64,000 nt of DNA, taken from the NCBI RefSeq assembly GCF_009827435.1, contig NZ_WTYM01000033.1, positions 1 through 64,000 of the forward strand, given 5' to 3'. Made by a program: the position numbers and the translations under genes. Origin of the DNA: Croceibacterium salegens (GTDB lineage: Bacteria > Pseudomonadota > Alphaproteobacteria > Sphingomonadales > Sphingomonadaceae). The notes under the pieces are model-generated. The model was not told the origin of the DNA, made no database searches, and saw only the letters and a list, made by a program, of their open reading frames with translations. Position 1 is the stretch's first letter. Every line of letters starts with the position of its first letter. Below are positions 16,706 to 26,037 of the stretch, one piece after another.

Positions 16706-18952
16706 TCAGGCCGCGCGGCTTGCTCCCATTGCGACGTCGACCTGCACGAAGCGGCGGCCTTCGGATCGCTGGCCGCTATGTGAGGCATTGCGGCGTTCGG
16801 GCAGCGAATAGTGGCCCGGCGGCAGCGCTGCGAGCGGCATGCCTGCGGCGGCCAGTGCGTAGGGCGAGATGCGGTGTCGCGTGCACAGGCCGTCCGACCC
16901 GTCGCTGACCAGCGGAGTTTCGAATTCGACGCCCTGCGTCGCGTCCTGCGAACGGCGCACGCGGCATATCGCGAGCTGGCCTTCGCCGAGGTCGAGCACA
17001 AGGTCGGTGCCAACCGGGACTTCGAGCAATCCCTCGATCATCGCCCCAGTGCGCGAGAGATTGCGCAGCACGGCGTCGTAGCGGTGATCCTCGTGGATCA
17101 CCCCTATGCGGCGGAATACGGTGCGGCGCTGCGAGCGCTGCTTCTCCGGTCCGTTCGCCTGGTAGATGAAGTTGCCGTCACTGAGCTTTTCGAGGACTTC
17201 CTCCTGCGGCACGGCCCGCGAAAAGATGAAGCCCTGGATCAATGTTGCGCCGCGCTTCTGGACGAGGGCCAGTTCGTCCATCGCCTCGACGCCTTCAGCG
17301 GTGGTCTCCATGTCGAGCGCATTGGCCAGGCTGACGATGGCAGCGATGATCGCCGAATTGGAGTTGTCCGGCTCGGTCGAACCGCGAACGAACGACTGGT
17401 CGATCTTGATCTTGTCGAAAGGCGCCTTGCGCAAGTAGCCGAGCGACGAATAGCCAGTGCCGAAATCGTCGAGCGCCAGGCGCACGCCGATCCTCTTAAG
17501 CTTGGCGAACATGGCATCTGTTGCCGCGGCATCGCCCATGAAGACACTTTCGGTGATCTCAAGCTCAAGCCGGCTCGGTTTCAAGCCCGACGAGGAAAGC
17601 GCGTTTGTGACGAGAGTCGGCAAATTCTCAGTAGAGAACTGCTGCGCCGACACGTTGACCGAGACGGTCAGGTCGCCGGGCCACTGAGAAGAATCCTCGC
17701 ACGCCTGACGCATGGCCCACTCGCCGAGCGCGATAATCAGGTTGGTTTCCTCGGCGATCGGGATAAACACGGCCGGGCTAATCGAACCGCGCTCGGGATG
17801 TTCCCAACGCATCAGCGCTTCGAAACCCTTGACCTTGTGGGTCTTGGCGCAAACCACCGGCTGGTAGTGCATCTTCAGTTCGCCGCGCGACAGCGCGTCG
17901 CGCAGGTCTTCCTCGATCTCCCGGCGCTGGTGAGCGATGTCCTTGAGGTCGTTCGAGTAGAACCTGTACTGTCCGCGCCCACCGCCCTTGGCGGCGTAGA
18001 GGGCGAGGTCGGCGGCCTTGACTAGTTCGGATGGTTCGATCCCGTCGTAAGGAGCGACGGCTATGCCGACGGAGGTGCCGATGATCGCGCGGCTGCCGTC
18101 GAGCGAATAGGGCTGCGAGATCATCTGGATGATCCGGTGAGCTAGGTCGCCGAGATCGCCGCGATCGTCCATGTCGGGCAGGATGATCTGGAATTCATCG
18201 CCGCCGAGGCGGCCGATTTCGCCTTTTGTACCGACGATCCTTTCGAGGCGCTGGGCAACCTGCTTAAGCAATTCGTCGCCGGCCGGGTGGCCGAGCGTGT
18301 CGTTGACAGCCTTGAACCGGTCGAGGTCGAGCATCAACAGTGCGCACGAACGTTTGGCCACCTTGTAGGCCGTGAGAATGGCGGTAAGCCGCCGCGTCAT
18401 GCGGTTGCGGTTGGCGAGACCTGTGAGGGAGTCGAATTGCGCCGCGCGGGTGTTGTCGCGCTGGCGTTCGAAATCGGCGGTGATGTCCTTGGCGCCGCCG
18501 CGATATCCCAAGAATGTGCCTTGCGGATTCAGATAGGGTTTGCCGGTGATCGTCCACCAGCACGTTTCGCCGCCGGCATCGACTTTAACAATCATGTTGG
18601 CGAACTTGGTGCGCGCGCTAAGCAGGAACGGAAGCGGGCGTTCAGCCGCCTCTTCGTCATCGCCGGCTTCGAGCGTGAACAGCGAAGCCAGCGGGCGGCC
18701 GATCAGGTCTTCGTGGCTCGCCTGAAAGGTCGCCGCTGCAGGAGGTGAAAGGTAGATCAGCCGGTTCTGGTCGTCGGTGGCCCAGAACCAGCCGATGTTG
18801 CCAGCCTCGAATTCGTCGAGGAGCTGCAGGCGGCTGGCTCCATCAGCCATCGCGATCGGCATCAGCGGGCGCTCGGAACCGTCGGCCGAAGCTCCTTCTG
18901 GTGAGGAGCTCTTACCGCCGATACCCTTCAGAAATCGACGCATCGCCGTCAC
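16706..18952 (-). CDS. PAS-GGDEF-EAL-PilZ c-di-GMP signalling protein
   Basis: The 748-residue protein has a PAS domain (about residues 45-155), a GGDEF domain with RLGGDEFQI near residue 255, an EAL domain with FEALMRW, EITES, DDFGTGYSSL, KIDQSF, TTAEGVE and QGFIFSRA, and a C-terminal PilZ-like domain (about 600-700). All EAL catalytic residues are present; no RxxD inhibitory site is seen before GGDEF. It could sense a small ligand or redox state, turn over cyclic di-GMP and bind it. It lacks clear membrane segments. The GTG at 18952 fits GGAGGT 9 bases upstream; ATG at 18943 is the alternative. A decayed paralogue lies immediately upstream at 19073-20703. Confidence 0.92.
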   Translation of the reverse strand: MTAMRRFLKGIGGKSSSPEGASADGSERPLMPIAMADGASRLQLLDEFEAGNIGWFWATDDQNRLIYLSPPAAATFQASHEDLIGRPLASLFTLEAGDDEEAAERPLPFLLSARTKFANMIVKVDAGGETCWWTITGKPYLNPQGTFLGYRGGAKDITADFERQRDNTRAAQFDSLTGLANRNRMTRRLTAILTAYKVAKRSCALLMLDLDRFKAVNDTLGHPAGDELLKQVAQRLERIVGTKGEIGRLGGDEFQIILPDMDDRGDLGDLAHRIIQMISQPYSLDGSRAIIGTSVGIAVAPYDGIEPSELVKAADLALYAAKGGGRGQYRFYSNDLKDIAHQRREIEEDLRDALSRGELKMHYQPVVCAKTHKVKGFEALMRWEHPERGSISPAVFIPIAEETNLIIALGEWAMRQACEDSSQWPGDLTVSVNVSAQQFSTENLPTLVTNALSSSGLKPSRLELEITESVFMGDAAATDAMFAKLKRIGVRLALDDFGTGYSSLGYLRKAPFDKIKIDQSFVRGSTEPDNSNSAIIAAIVSLANALDMETTAEGVEAMDELALVQKRGATLIQGFIFSRAVPQEEVLEKLSDGNFIYQANGPEKQRSQRRTVFRRIGVIHEDHRYDAVLRNLSRTGAMIEGLLEVPVGTDLVLDLGEGQLAICRVRRSQDATQGVEFETPLVSDGSDGLCTRHRISPYALAAAGMPLAALPPGHYSLPERRNASHSGQRSEGRRFVQVDVAMGASRAA

Positions 18953-19072
18953 TTTCGTAACACCTCCGACCTCCTATCTTGGTGCGCCCGCTTTGTTACC
19001 GGTCAGAGGTAACCGTTTTCGCTTAATTTATTGCTAAGTGGTTTCCGCTTTCGCGAGCCGCATACGCTCGCC

Positions 19073-20703
19073 TTAGGCAGGGCCGAGGGCTGCATGCCGG
19101 CCCGGCGTTCGCCGAATCTGGCAAAGCGCCCATTCTTCATGCTCTCGATCGACGTCGCGAATTCGTCCCCCCGCGCGATCGTCCAGCGACGAGCGGACTG
19201 TGGCGGTAACACTGGCGCCCTTCGGAAGTTGGATCTGGAGGATCGTCCTCACCGGTACGTTCCACAACCCCTCGAACAGCGCCCCACTGACTGAATTGTT
19301 GCGCACGGCGCCATCTTTGTTGCGCACGGTGCCATCTTTAACGTGCCCTTGGTGATCGAGCAGGACGTTGAACAAGGTAGTCTGACGCAGTGCTCGGGCC
19401 ACGCTCGGCCCCTGCGCGACGGCGACAAGCCTGGTGGCGAGGCGATTTGTCGCTCCCTCGCTGTCGAGCGGCCGCTCGTAGATGCATCTCTGGACGTGAC
19501 TACTCCCCTGCATGCGGAGGGCGTCGAGTTCGTCGAGCGTCTTGATGCCCTTTAAAGTGGTGTCCATGCCGCGCACCTGAGCAAGGCTCGAAATCGAGGC
19601 TATGATCGCGCCGTCTCGGCTACCCGGTTCGGTCGTCCCCCGCACGAAGCTTTGGTTGCTCTTGATCTTGTCGAATGGCGCTGTCTTCAGATAGCCTAGC
19701 GAGGAATAACCAGTCCCGAAATCGTCCAGCGCCAGACGCACGTCGATGCCCTTGAGAGCGGCAAACACAGACTCGGTGCCTTCGTCGTCGTTGAGGAACA
19801 CGCTCTCGGTGATCTCGAACTCGAAGCGCGAAGCGTCGATCTGGGTCTTGGCGATGGCATTGGTGACGATCGCTGAAAGGTTGCGGTAAGCAAACCGCAG
19901 CGACGAAACATTGACCGCGCAGCTTACTTCCTCGGGCCAGCGCGCGCGGTCCTTTTAGGCGCTGCGCAAGGCGCAAACGCCCATCAGCTCGATCAACTCG
20001 CTGTTCTCTGCAATTGTCACGAACTTGTCGGGCGAAATTCAGCCCTTCTGCGGGTCGTGCCAGCTCATCAGCGCCTCGAAACCAGCATTGGTCTCGGTCA
20101 GTTCCGGCACTATCGGCTGTTAATGCATTTCCAGCTCGCCACTGAGGATGCCGTTGCGCAGGCCCCTTTTTGAGTTGCGGCCGCGCCTCGGTTTCGGCGT
20201 GGAGTTGCTGCGCATAGAAATGGAACCGACCGCGCCCCCCATCCTTCGCCGCATAGAGCGCGAGGTCGGCGTTTCGGATCAGCTCTTCGCTGGTCGTACC
20301 GTCGTTGGGCGAAATCGCGATGCCGACCGATGCGCCGATGATCGCCGTATGGGCCTTCGAGGACATGCTCCATCTCGCGAGCCTTGCCACGCAGGACCAT
20401 ACCCATGATCAATGGACGGACGCCGCCAAGGTAGATCGACAGCGAGATTGCGGTGAGCATCGTCGCGGGGAACCACGGCCAGCTGTTGGGCAGCCATGCC
20501 TCGCCGGTCGGAGTTGCCGTCCTCGCCGTGCCGAGGCGCGATCCGTCGGGTACACGGCGCACCTTCTTCCGACGCTCCCTTTCGGGTTTTTCCGAGCGCT
20601 TCTTGAGGGTGGGTTGAGGTGCGGATTCAGGACGCGCAGCTTGCTCGGTCTTCGGGGCAGCAGGAGCTGCCTCGCGACGCGCAAGCTGTTTGGACCGGTC
20701 CAT
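19073..20703 (-). pseudogene. Decayed GGDEF/EAL/PilZ paralogue
   Basis: Read from 20703 down, the frame starts MDRSKQLARREAAP, has a basic stretch and one membrane segment (SIYLGGVRPLIMGMVL) and then jumps straight into the last third of a GGDEF domain. The GGDEF signature and everything before it are missing. A +1 slip in the C/T run at 20163-20171 shifts the frame. The EAL part then has three in-frame stops (20122-20120, one after QKG near 20040, one after LRSA near 19955). From 19801 to 19073 the frame is open and ends in a PilZ-like piece. Two EAL residues are lost (TLKGIK for TAEGVE; QRCIYERP for QGFIFSRA). It is an inactivated sibling of the adjacent intact gene. Confidence 0.85.
19299..19340. 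repeat. 21-bp tandem duplication inside the pseudogene
   Basis: Two near-identical 21-base units (19299-19319 and 19320-19340) lie head to tail in the PilZ-like end of the pseudogene and keep its frame, giving the peptide doublet TVRNKDG/AVRNN. The intact neighbour has a single copy of this stretch. Confidence 0.7.
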
Positions 20704-20828
20704 AGTGCGTTCATGCGCTTTTCGCTTTGAAAAGCGGTCAAGCAGGGGCCTTCGAAAACGGGGAATTTGCATATCGGAGAGCTTGCGGTACCGCGCGGTC
20801 TCGATAATCTCGCGCCGGGAGGAGCGAC

Positions 20829-22145
20829 ATGCGCCATATCGCGATCATCGGTTCCGGTCCTGCTGGGTACTATACGTCCGAAGCGGCGCAGAAGGCGTTC
20901 GGCGACGATGTCAGGATCGACGTGTTCGACCGCCTCCCGGTCCCATACGGCCTGATCCGCACCGGCGTGGCGCCCGACCACCAGTCGATCAAGGGCGTCT
21001 CACGGCGCTACGAAAAGACCGCGCTCACCGAAAACGTGCGCTTCGTCGGCAATATCACGATCGGGCAGGACGTGACGGTACCTGAACTGGCCGGGCTCTA
21101 TGACGCAGTCGTGCTCGCCACGGGAGCGCCGCACGACCGCGATCTCGGCATCCCAGGTGCCGAGCTTGGCAACGTGTTCGGGAGCGCCGCCTTCGTCGGC
21201 TGGTACAACGGCCACCCGCAGTTCGCCGCGCTGGCGCCCGATCTTTCGGGATCGACTGCGGTGGTCATCGGCATGGGCAACGTCGCGCTCGACGTGGCGC
21301 GGATCCTCGCCAAGACCGAGGCCGAATTCGCCGGTAGCGACATCGTCGGGCATGCGCTTGAAGCGCTGGATACGTCGCGGATCGAGCGGATCGTCATCCT
21401 CGGCCGGCGCGGACCGCATCAGATCATGATGACGCCCAAGGAGCTTGGCGAGTTGGGCGAACTCGAACGCGCTGCGCCGCATGTCGAGGCCCACGACCTG
21501 CCCGAAGTGGGCGAGGACGCCATTCTCGAACCCGGCCTGCGCAAGTCGGTAACTCTGCTACGAAGTTTCGCAGCGGTGCCCGAAGACATTCGCGCGGAAA
21601 AGCGCATCACCATCGAGTTCGACTTCTTCGCCCAACCGGTAGCGTTGCACGGTGAAGGAAAGGTCGAGGCGATCGAGGTCGAGCGAACCGAGGTCGTCGC
21701 CGGCCGCGCCACGGGTACCGGCGAAACCTACCGCATCCCCGCCAGCCTCGTGGTTAGCTGTATTGGTTACCGAACCGCTCCGATACCCGACGTCCCGTTC
21801 GACGAGCGCGCCGGGCGCTTCGCCAACGACGAAGGCTGCATAATGCCGGGCCTCTACTGCGTCGGCTGGGCCCGGCGCGGGCCGAGCGGGACGATCGGCA
21901 CCAACCGCCCCGACGGAGCCTCGATCGTCGAAAAGATCGGCGAGGATATTGCTGCTGGCCTGCTCGGCCATGCGGTCAAGACCGGCCGCGAGGGCTTCGA
22001 CAAGCTCGCTGCGGAACGCGGCCTCGACATCGTCACCTTCCGCGACTGGAAGAAGATCGAGGAAGCCGAAGAAAAGGCCGCGCGAGAGGGCGCGCCGCGG
22101 GAGAAGTTCGTCGATATCGAGGCGATGATCAGGGCAAGGGGCTAG
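20829..22145 (+). CDS. Ferredoxin/adrenodoxin reductase-type flavoprotein (FprA-like)
   Basis: The 438-residue protein matches the adrenodoxin reductase/FprA family, which moves electrons from NADPH through FAD to a ferredoxin. It has HIAIIGSGPAGYYTSEAAQK at the N-terminus, PVPYGLIRTGVAPDHQ, ATGAPHDR, VVIGMGNVALDVARIL for NADPH, GRRGPHQ and a C-terminal GWARRGPSGTIGTN flavin motif. It is expected in the cytosol and may serve a cytochrome P450 or Fe-S assembly ferredoxin; no ferredoxin gene is nearby. The ATG at 20829 follows GGGAGGAG. It is divergent from the decayed c-di-GMP gene. Confidence 0.9.
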   Translation: MRHIAIIGSGPAGYYTSEAAQKAFGDDVRIDVFDRLPVPYGLIRTGVAPDHQSIKGVSRRYEKTALTENVRFVGNITIGQDVTVPELAGLYDAVVLATGAPHDRDLGIPGAELGNVFGSAAFVGWYNGHPQFAALAPDLSGSTAVVIGMGNVALDVARILAKTEAEFAGSDIVGHALEALDTSRIERIVILGRRGPHQIMMTPKELGELGELERAAPHVEAHDLPEVGEDAILEPGLRKSVTLLRSFAAVPEDIRAEKRITIEFDFFAQPVALHGEGKVEAIEVERTEVVAGRATGTGETYRIPASLVVSCIGYRTAPIPDVPFDERAGRFANDEGCIMPGLYCVGWARRGPSGTIGTNRPDGASIVEKIGEDIAAGLLGHAVKTGREGFDKLAAERGLDIVTFRDWKKIEEAEEKAAREGAPREKFVDIEAMIRARG

Positions 22146-22182
22146 GGCGCCGAGCGCACGTCACCCCGGCCTTCCCCGAAAA

Positions 22183-23310
22183 TCACACCCTCATCGGCAT
22201 CAGCACGTAAAGCGCCGGGCTCTTGTCGCTCTCGCGGATGAGCGTCGGTGCGCCCGGGTCCGCGAGGTGCAGTTCGACGGTATCGCTGTCGAACTGACTG
22301 AGGATGTCCTTGAGGTAGTTGGCGTTGAAGCCGATCTCGAAGCCGTCGGACTTGTAGTCGGCCGCAATCTCTTCGGCCGCAGTGCCGTTGTCCGGGCTGG
22401 TTACTGAGAGCGTGACCTTGTCCGGCTCGAGCCCCATCTTGACCGCGCGAGTACGCTCAGTGGCGATGGTCGCGACGCGGTCGACTCCCTCGAAGAACGA
22501 CTTCGGATCGAGCTTGAGGAGCTTGTCGTTACCCGTTGGAATCACTCGAGAATAGTCAGGGAACGTGCCGTCGATCAGTTTGCTGGTCAGGACCACCCCG
22601 CCCTCGCCGCCGAGCGTGAAGCGGATCTTGCTCGCCGAGAGGTCGATCTCGACATTCCCATCGAGCGATTCATCGAGCAGCTTGCGCAGTTCGGCGACGG
22701 CCTTTCGCGGCACGATCACGTCGGGCATGCCCTCTGCGCCGTCTGGACGCGACAGGGTGAAGCGGGCGAGGCGATGGCCGTCGGTGGCGGCTGCCTTGAG
22801 CACCGGCTTGTCCTCGTCCGAGACGTGCAGGAAGATGCCGTTGAGGTAGTAGCGGGTTTCCTCGGTCGAAATGGCGAAGCGCGTGCGGTCGATCAGTTCG
22901 GCCAGCACCTTGGCCGGGATCTCGAAGCTGGTCGGCAGGTCGCCTTCGACGATTGTCGGGAAATCGTCGCGCGGCAGGGTCGGCAGCTGGAAGCGACTGC
23001 GCCCGGCCTTGACCGCCATGCGGTTGTCCGCGGTCTCGAGGCTGACCTGGCTGCCGTCGGGCAGCTTGCGGGCGATGTCGAACAGCAGGTGCGCCGAAAC
23101 GGTGATCGCCCCGTCGCTATCGACCGAAACCGCATCGAGGCTCTCGACGACCTGCAGGTCGAGGTCGGTCGCCATGATCTTGACGAGGCCATCCTTTGAA
23201 GCCTCGATCAGCACGTTCGAAAGGATCGGGATCGTGTTGCGCCGCTCCACCACCGACTGCACGTGAGACAGGCAGCGTAGCAATTTGGCGCGTTCGATTG
23301 TGGCCTTCAT
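22183..23310 (-). CDS. dnaN: DNA polymerase III beta subunit (sliding clamp)
   Basis: A full-length 375-residue beta clamp. It begins MKATIERAKLLRCLSHVQSV, has the three repeated clamp domains (for example the RNTIPILSNVLIEA stretch near residue 24) and ends in the typical LYVLMPMRV. The clamp encircles DNA and tethers polymerase III. The gene is not beside dnaA or recF here. It lies 154 bases downstream of fabG on the same strand; I see no clear terminator between, so read-through is possible. Confidence 0.98.
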   Translation of the reverse strand: MKATIERAKLLRCLSHVQSVVERRNTIPILSNVLIEASKDGLVKIMATDLDLQVVESLDAVSVDSDGAITVSAHLLFDIARKLPDGSQVSLETADNRMAVKAGRSRFQLPTLPRDDFPTIVEGDLPTSFEIPAKVLAELIDRTRFAISTEETRYYLNGIFLHVSDEDKPVLKAAATDGHRLARFTLSRPDGAEGMPDVIVPRKAVAELRKLLDESLDGNVEIDLSASKIRFTLGGEGGVVLTSKLIDGTFPDYSRVIPTGNDKLLKLDPKSFFEGVDRVATIATERTRAVKMGLEPDKVTLSVTSPDNGTAAEEIAADYKSDGFEIGFNANYLKDILSQFDSDTVELHLADPGAPTLIRESDKSPALYVLMPMRV

Positions 23311-23464
23311 CGGTCCGTCTTTAACCCCATTTGCGCCCCCGCGGCCGGATTCGCCCGCGAGCGCCGGAAAACTGTCCGCTTACCCTTAGCGAAAGGGGCT
23401 TAGGCGGCAAGGCTGACAGGCCCTCTCAAGGGCGAAACTGGGGATAAAATGCTCGTCCCCGGGG

Positions 23465-24229
23465 CTACGAGAACATCGCCATGCCGCCGTTGACGTGCAG
23501 CACCTGCCCGGTGACGTAGCCCGCCTCCTTGCTGGCGAGGTATGCAACGGCGGCGCCGATGTCCGGCCCCTCGCCCATCCGGCCCATCGGAATGCGGCTG
23601 TTGAGGGCTTCCTTCTGTGCATCGGGCAGAACGTCGGTCATCGCCGTGCGGATGAAACCGGGGGCGACGCAGTTGGCCGTGATCCCGCGGCTGGCGACTT
23701 CCTGGGCAAAGCTCTTGGTCATGCCGACGAGCCCGGCCTTGGCCGCAGCGTAGTTCATCTGCCCGGGATTGCCGGTCGCGCCGACGACGCTGGTAATGGT
23801 GATGATGCGACCGAACCGCGCCTTCATCATCGGCCGGGCGCTGGCACGCATCAGTCGGAAGGCGGCCTCGAGGTTGATCTTCATCACCGCGTCCCATTCC
23901 TCGTCCTTCATCCGCATGGCGAGGTTGTCGCGGGTCACCCCGGCGTTGTTCACGAGGATGTCGACCTGGCCAAGCGTATCGACCGCGGCGGGGACCAGCT
24001 CTTCGACCTGCTTGGTGTCGGAAAGGTCGCAGGTAATCTCCACATGCGCCCCGGCGTCATGCTTGTAGCTGTCGTTGAGCTCCTCGCGGAAGGAGCGCAG
24101 TTTCGAACCGTTCGAGCCCGAGATCGCCAGCCGTGCGCCCTGGCTAGCCAGCGCTTTGGCGATGGAGGACCCAATGCCCCCGCTGGCACCGGTGACGAGT
24201 GCGGTCATTCCCGTAAGGTCGAACATCAT
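23465..24229 (-). CDS. fabG: 3-oxoacyl-ACP reductase FabG
   Basis: A 254-residue short-chain dehydrogenase. It carries the NADPH motif ALVTGASGGIGSSIA (residues 9-23), the NNAGVTRDNL segment and the catalytic Ser/Tyr/Lys set with YAAAK. The NNAGVTRD and VAPGFIRTAMT signatures are those of FabG, which reduces 3-oxoacyl-ACP in fatty acid elongation. Its start overlaps the fabD stop by 4 bases (ATGA at 24226-24229), so the two are translationally coupled. Confidence 0.95.
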   Translation of the reverse strand: MMFDLTGMTALVTGASGGIGSSIAKALASQGARLAISGSNGSKLRSFREELNDSYKHDAGAHVEITCDLSDTKQVEELVPAAVDTLGQVDILVNNAGVTRDNLAMRMKDEEWDAVMKINLEAAFRLMRASARPMMKARFGRIITITSVVGATGNPGQMNYAAAKAGLVGMTKSFAQEVASRGITANCVAPGFIRTAMTDVLPDAQKEALNSRIPMGRMGEGPDIGAAVAYLASKEAGYVTGQVLHVNGGMAMFS

Positions 24230-25164
24230 GCATTCTCCCGCGCGTAGTTTTCGAGATCTTCCATGGTCACGAGGCTGAAGGGCGTGGCTTCGGGATCGAT
24301 ACGCGAGATCATCGGCGCAAGGACCTTGCCGCCGAGTTCCACGTATCGCTGGATCTTCGCCTCACGCATGGCGAGGATGCTCTCGCGCCATCGCACGCGG
24401 CCGGTGACCTGCTCGACCAACAGGCTTCGCTCTTCCTCGGCGTCGGTGACCCGGCCCGCGGTGACGTTGCTGTAGATCGGGACGGTGAAGGTATGCGGAG
24501 GCATCTCGGCAAGCGCTTCCCGCATTGCCTCTGCAGCCGGTTGCATCAGCGAGGAGTGGAAGGGCGCCGAAACCGCGAGCTTCACGCCGCGCTTGATGCC
24601 GAATTCCTTGGCCATGTGAACCGCGCGGTCGATCGCTCCCGCGTGGCCGGAGATGACCACCTGAGTGGGATCGTTGTCGTTGGCGATCTGGCAGACCTCG
24701 CCCTGCGCGGCAGCCTCGACCAGCGCGGTGGCCTTTTCGAGGTCGGCTCCCAGCAGGGCGGCCATGGCGCCCTCGCCCACTGGCACCGCATCCTGCATTG
24801 ACCGCCCGCGCAGTTTCAGGAGGCGCGCGGTTTCGGCGAGGCTGAAGGCACCGATCGCGCACAACGCCGTGTACTCGCCGAGGGAATGGCCCGCGACTCC
24901 CGCGCGGCCCTTGCTGATGTCGACACCGAATTCGCCCTCAAGCACGCGGAGCGTCGCGATCGAAGTCGCCATGATCGCCGGTTGCGCGTTCACGGTGAGC
25001 ATCAGCTCTTCCTCGGGACCCTCGCGCATGAGCAGCGAAAGCTTCTGCGACAGCGCTTCGTCGACCTCCTGGAAAACCTCGCGCGCAAAGCGGCTGTTGT
25101 CCGCCAGCTCCACGCCCATGCCGACCCGCTGGCTTCCCTGACCAGGGAAAACGAAAGCAACCAT
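24226..25164 (-). CDS. fabD: Malonyl-CoA:ACP transacylase FabD
   Basis: The 312-residue enzyme moves the malonyl group from CoA to acyl carrier protein. The N-terminal VFPGQGSQ (residues 4-11), the nucleophile motif GHSLGEYTA, the SAPFHSSLM histidine segment and YSNVTA are all present. The ATG at 25164 follows GAGGAGA; the open frame runs 26 codons further but the family starts here. It overlaps fabG by 4 bases and lies 22 bases downstream of the LD-carboxypeptidase stop. Confidence 0.96.
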   Translation of the reverse strand: MVAFVFPGQGSQRVGMGVELADNSRFAREVFQEVDEALSQKLSLLMREGPEEELMLTVNAQPAIMATSIATLRVLEGEFGVDISKGRAGVAGHSLGEYTALCAIGAFSLAETARLLKLRGRSMQDAVPVGEGAMAALLGADLEKATALVEAAAQGEVCQIANDNDPTQVVISGHAGAIDRAVHMAKEFGIKRGVKLAVSAPFHSSLMQPAAEAMREALAEMPPHTFTVPIYSNVTAGRVTDAEEERSLLVEQVTGRVRWRESILAMREAKIQRYVELGGKVLAPMISRIDPEATPFSLVTMEDLENYARENA

Positions 25165-25186
25165 TGTCTGTCTCCTCGCGGCGCGC

Positions 25187-26011
25187 TTACGAGCGGGATG
25201 CGCGCGCCTCAACCCCGAAGGGGACAATCCTGTTGGCAGCATCGTGCCCGATGTCGGCGCGCCCGAGATAGGGAATGCCCGACCGGTCGCACCAGTACTG
25301 CGCGATGGCGACCTCGTCGCAGCCGAACGGACGGTCGTTCTTCGGAACTTCGGTGATGCGGCCCAGCCGAATGCCGGCGCAGCCGCGCAGGTGCTGGGTG
25401 ACGTGGAAAAACAGGCGATCGATGGCGTAGAGGTGCTCGGCGACTTCCTCGACCATTACCACATGACCCGAAAGATCGGGCATCAAGTCGGTGCCGACCA
25501 GCATTGCCAGCGTCATCAGGTTGAACGCGACCGTCGGCTGGGCATCGAGCGGTTCGGGCGCTGTTTCCTGACCAGAAAGATACCGTAGCACACGACGTAT
25601 CGCATCATCGCCGCCTTCACGCCGGACATCGCCCGCAAGTGGGCCGTGAACGGGCGTGCCGATGCGGTCTCGGTAAAGTGCAGAAAGAAGAACCCCGGCA
25701 TCGGAATAGCCCAGATAGGTCTTGTCCCGCGCCTCATCGCCCAGCCGCGCCATGGCGTCCGCCGCAATCCTCGCTGCTCCATAGCCGCCCATGGCGAACC
25801 AGACCGCGTCGTATTGCGCATCGTTCGCAGCATTGACGAACGCCTCAAGCCGCGCGTCGTCGCTACCTGCAAAATGGCCGTCGTGTTCAAAGCACTGCTT
25901 GGAAAAACAGAGTTCTGCCCGAGGGAACTCCGCTTCCGCCAAAGCCAGCACGGCATCGGCCCGCTCTCGCAGGATCGGCTTGCCAGGGCATACTAGGGCG
26001 ATACGGGTCAT
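25187..26011 (-). CDS. LD-carboxypeptidase, peptidase family S66
   Basis: The 274-residue protein begins TRIALVCPGKPI and has the S66 signatures: FAMGGYGAARI, then GYSDAGVL, in which the Ser is the expected nucleophile, and a C-terminal GRITEVPKND segment. LdcA-type enzymes remove the terminal D-alanine from the tetrapeptide of recycled muropeptides, in the cytosol. The start at 26011 is set by the first strand; the Shine-Dalgarno is weak. It is divergent, 26 bases start to start, from a MurC-like ligase, and upstream of fabD with 22 bases between, so fabD-fabG may be on its transcript. Confidence 0.85.
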   Translation of the reverse strand: MTRIALVCPGKPILRERADAVLALAEAEFPRAELCFSKQCFEHDGHFAGSDDARLEAFVNAANDAQYDAVWFAMGGYGAARIAADAMARLGDEARDKTYLGYSDAGVLLSALYRDRIGTPVHGPLAGDVRREGGDDAIRRVLRYLSGQETAPEPLDAQPTVAFNLMTLAMLVGTDLMPDLSGHVVMVEEVAEHLYAIDRLFFHVTQHLRGCAGIRLGRITEVPKNDRPFGCDEVAIAQYWCDRSGIPYLGRADIGHDAANRIVPFGVEARASRS

Positions 26012-26037
26012 GCCGGCGCTTCTAGCTGGCTTGTGCG

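Noticed and set aside
22183-23310. Replication origin near dnaN
   Set aside because: No dnaA or recF gene, no cluster of DnaA boxes and no AT-rich unwinding element is seen, so dnaN alone is not evidence of an origin.
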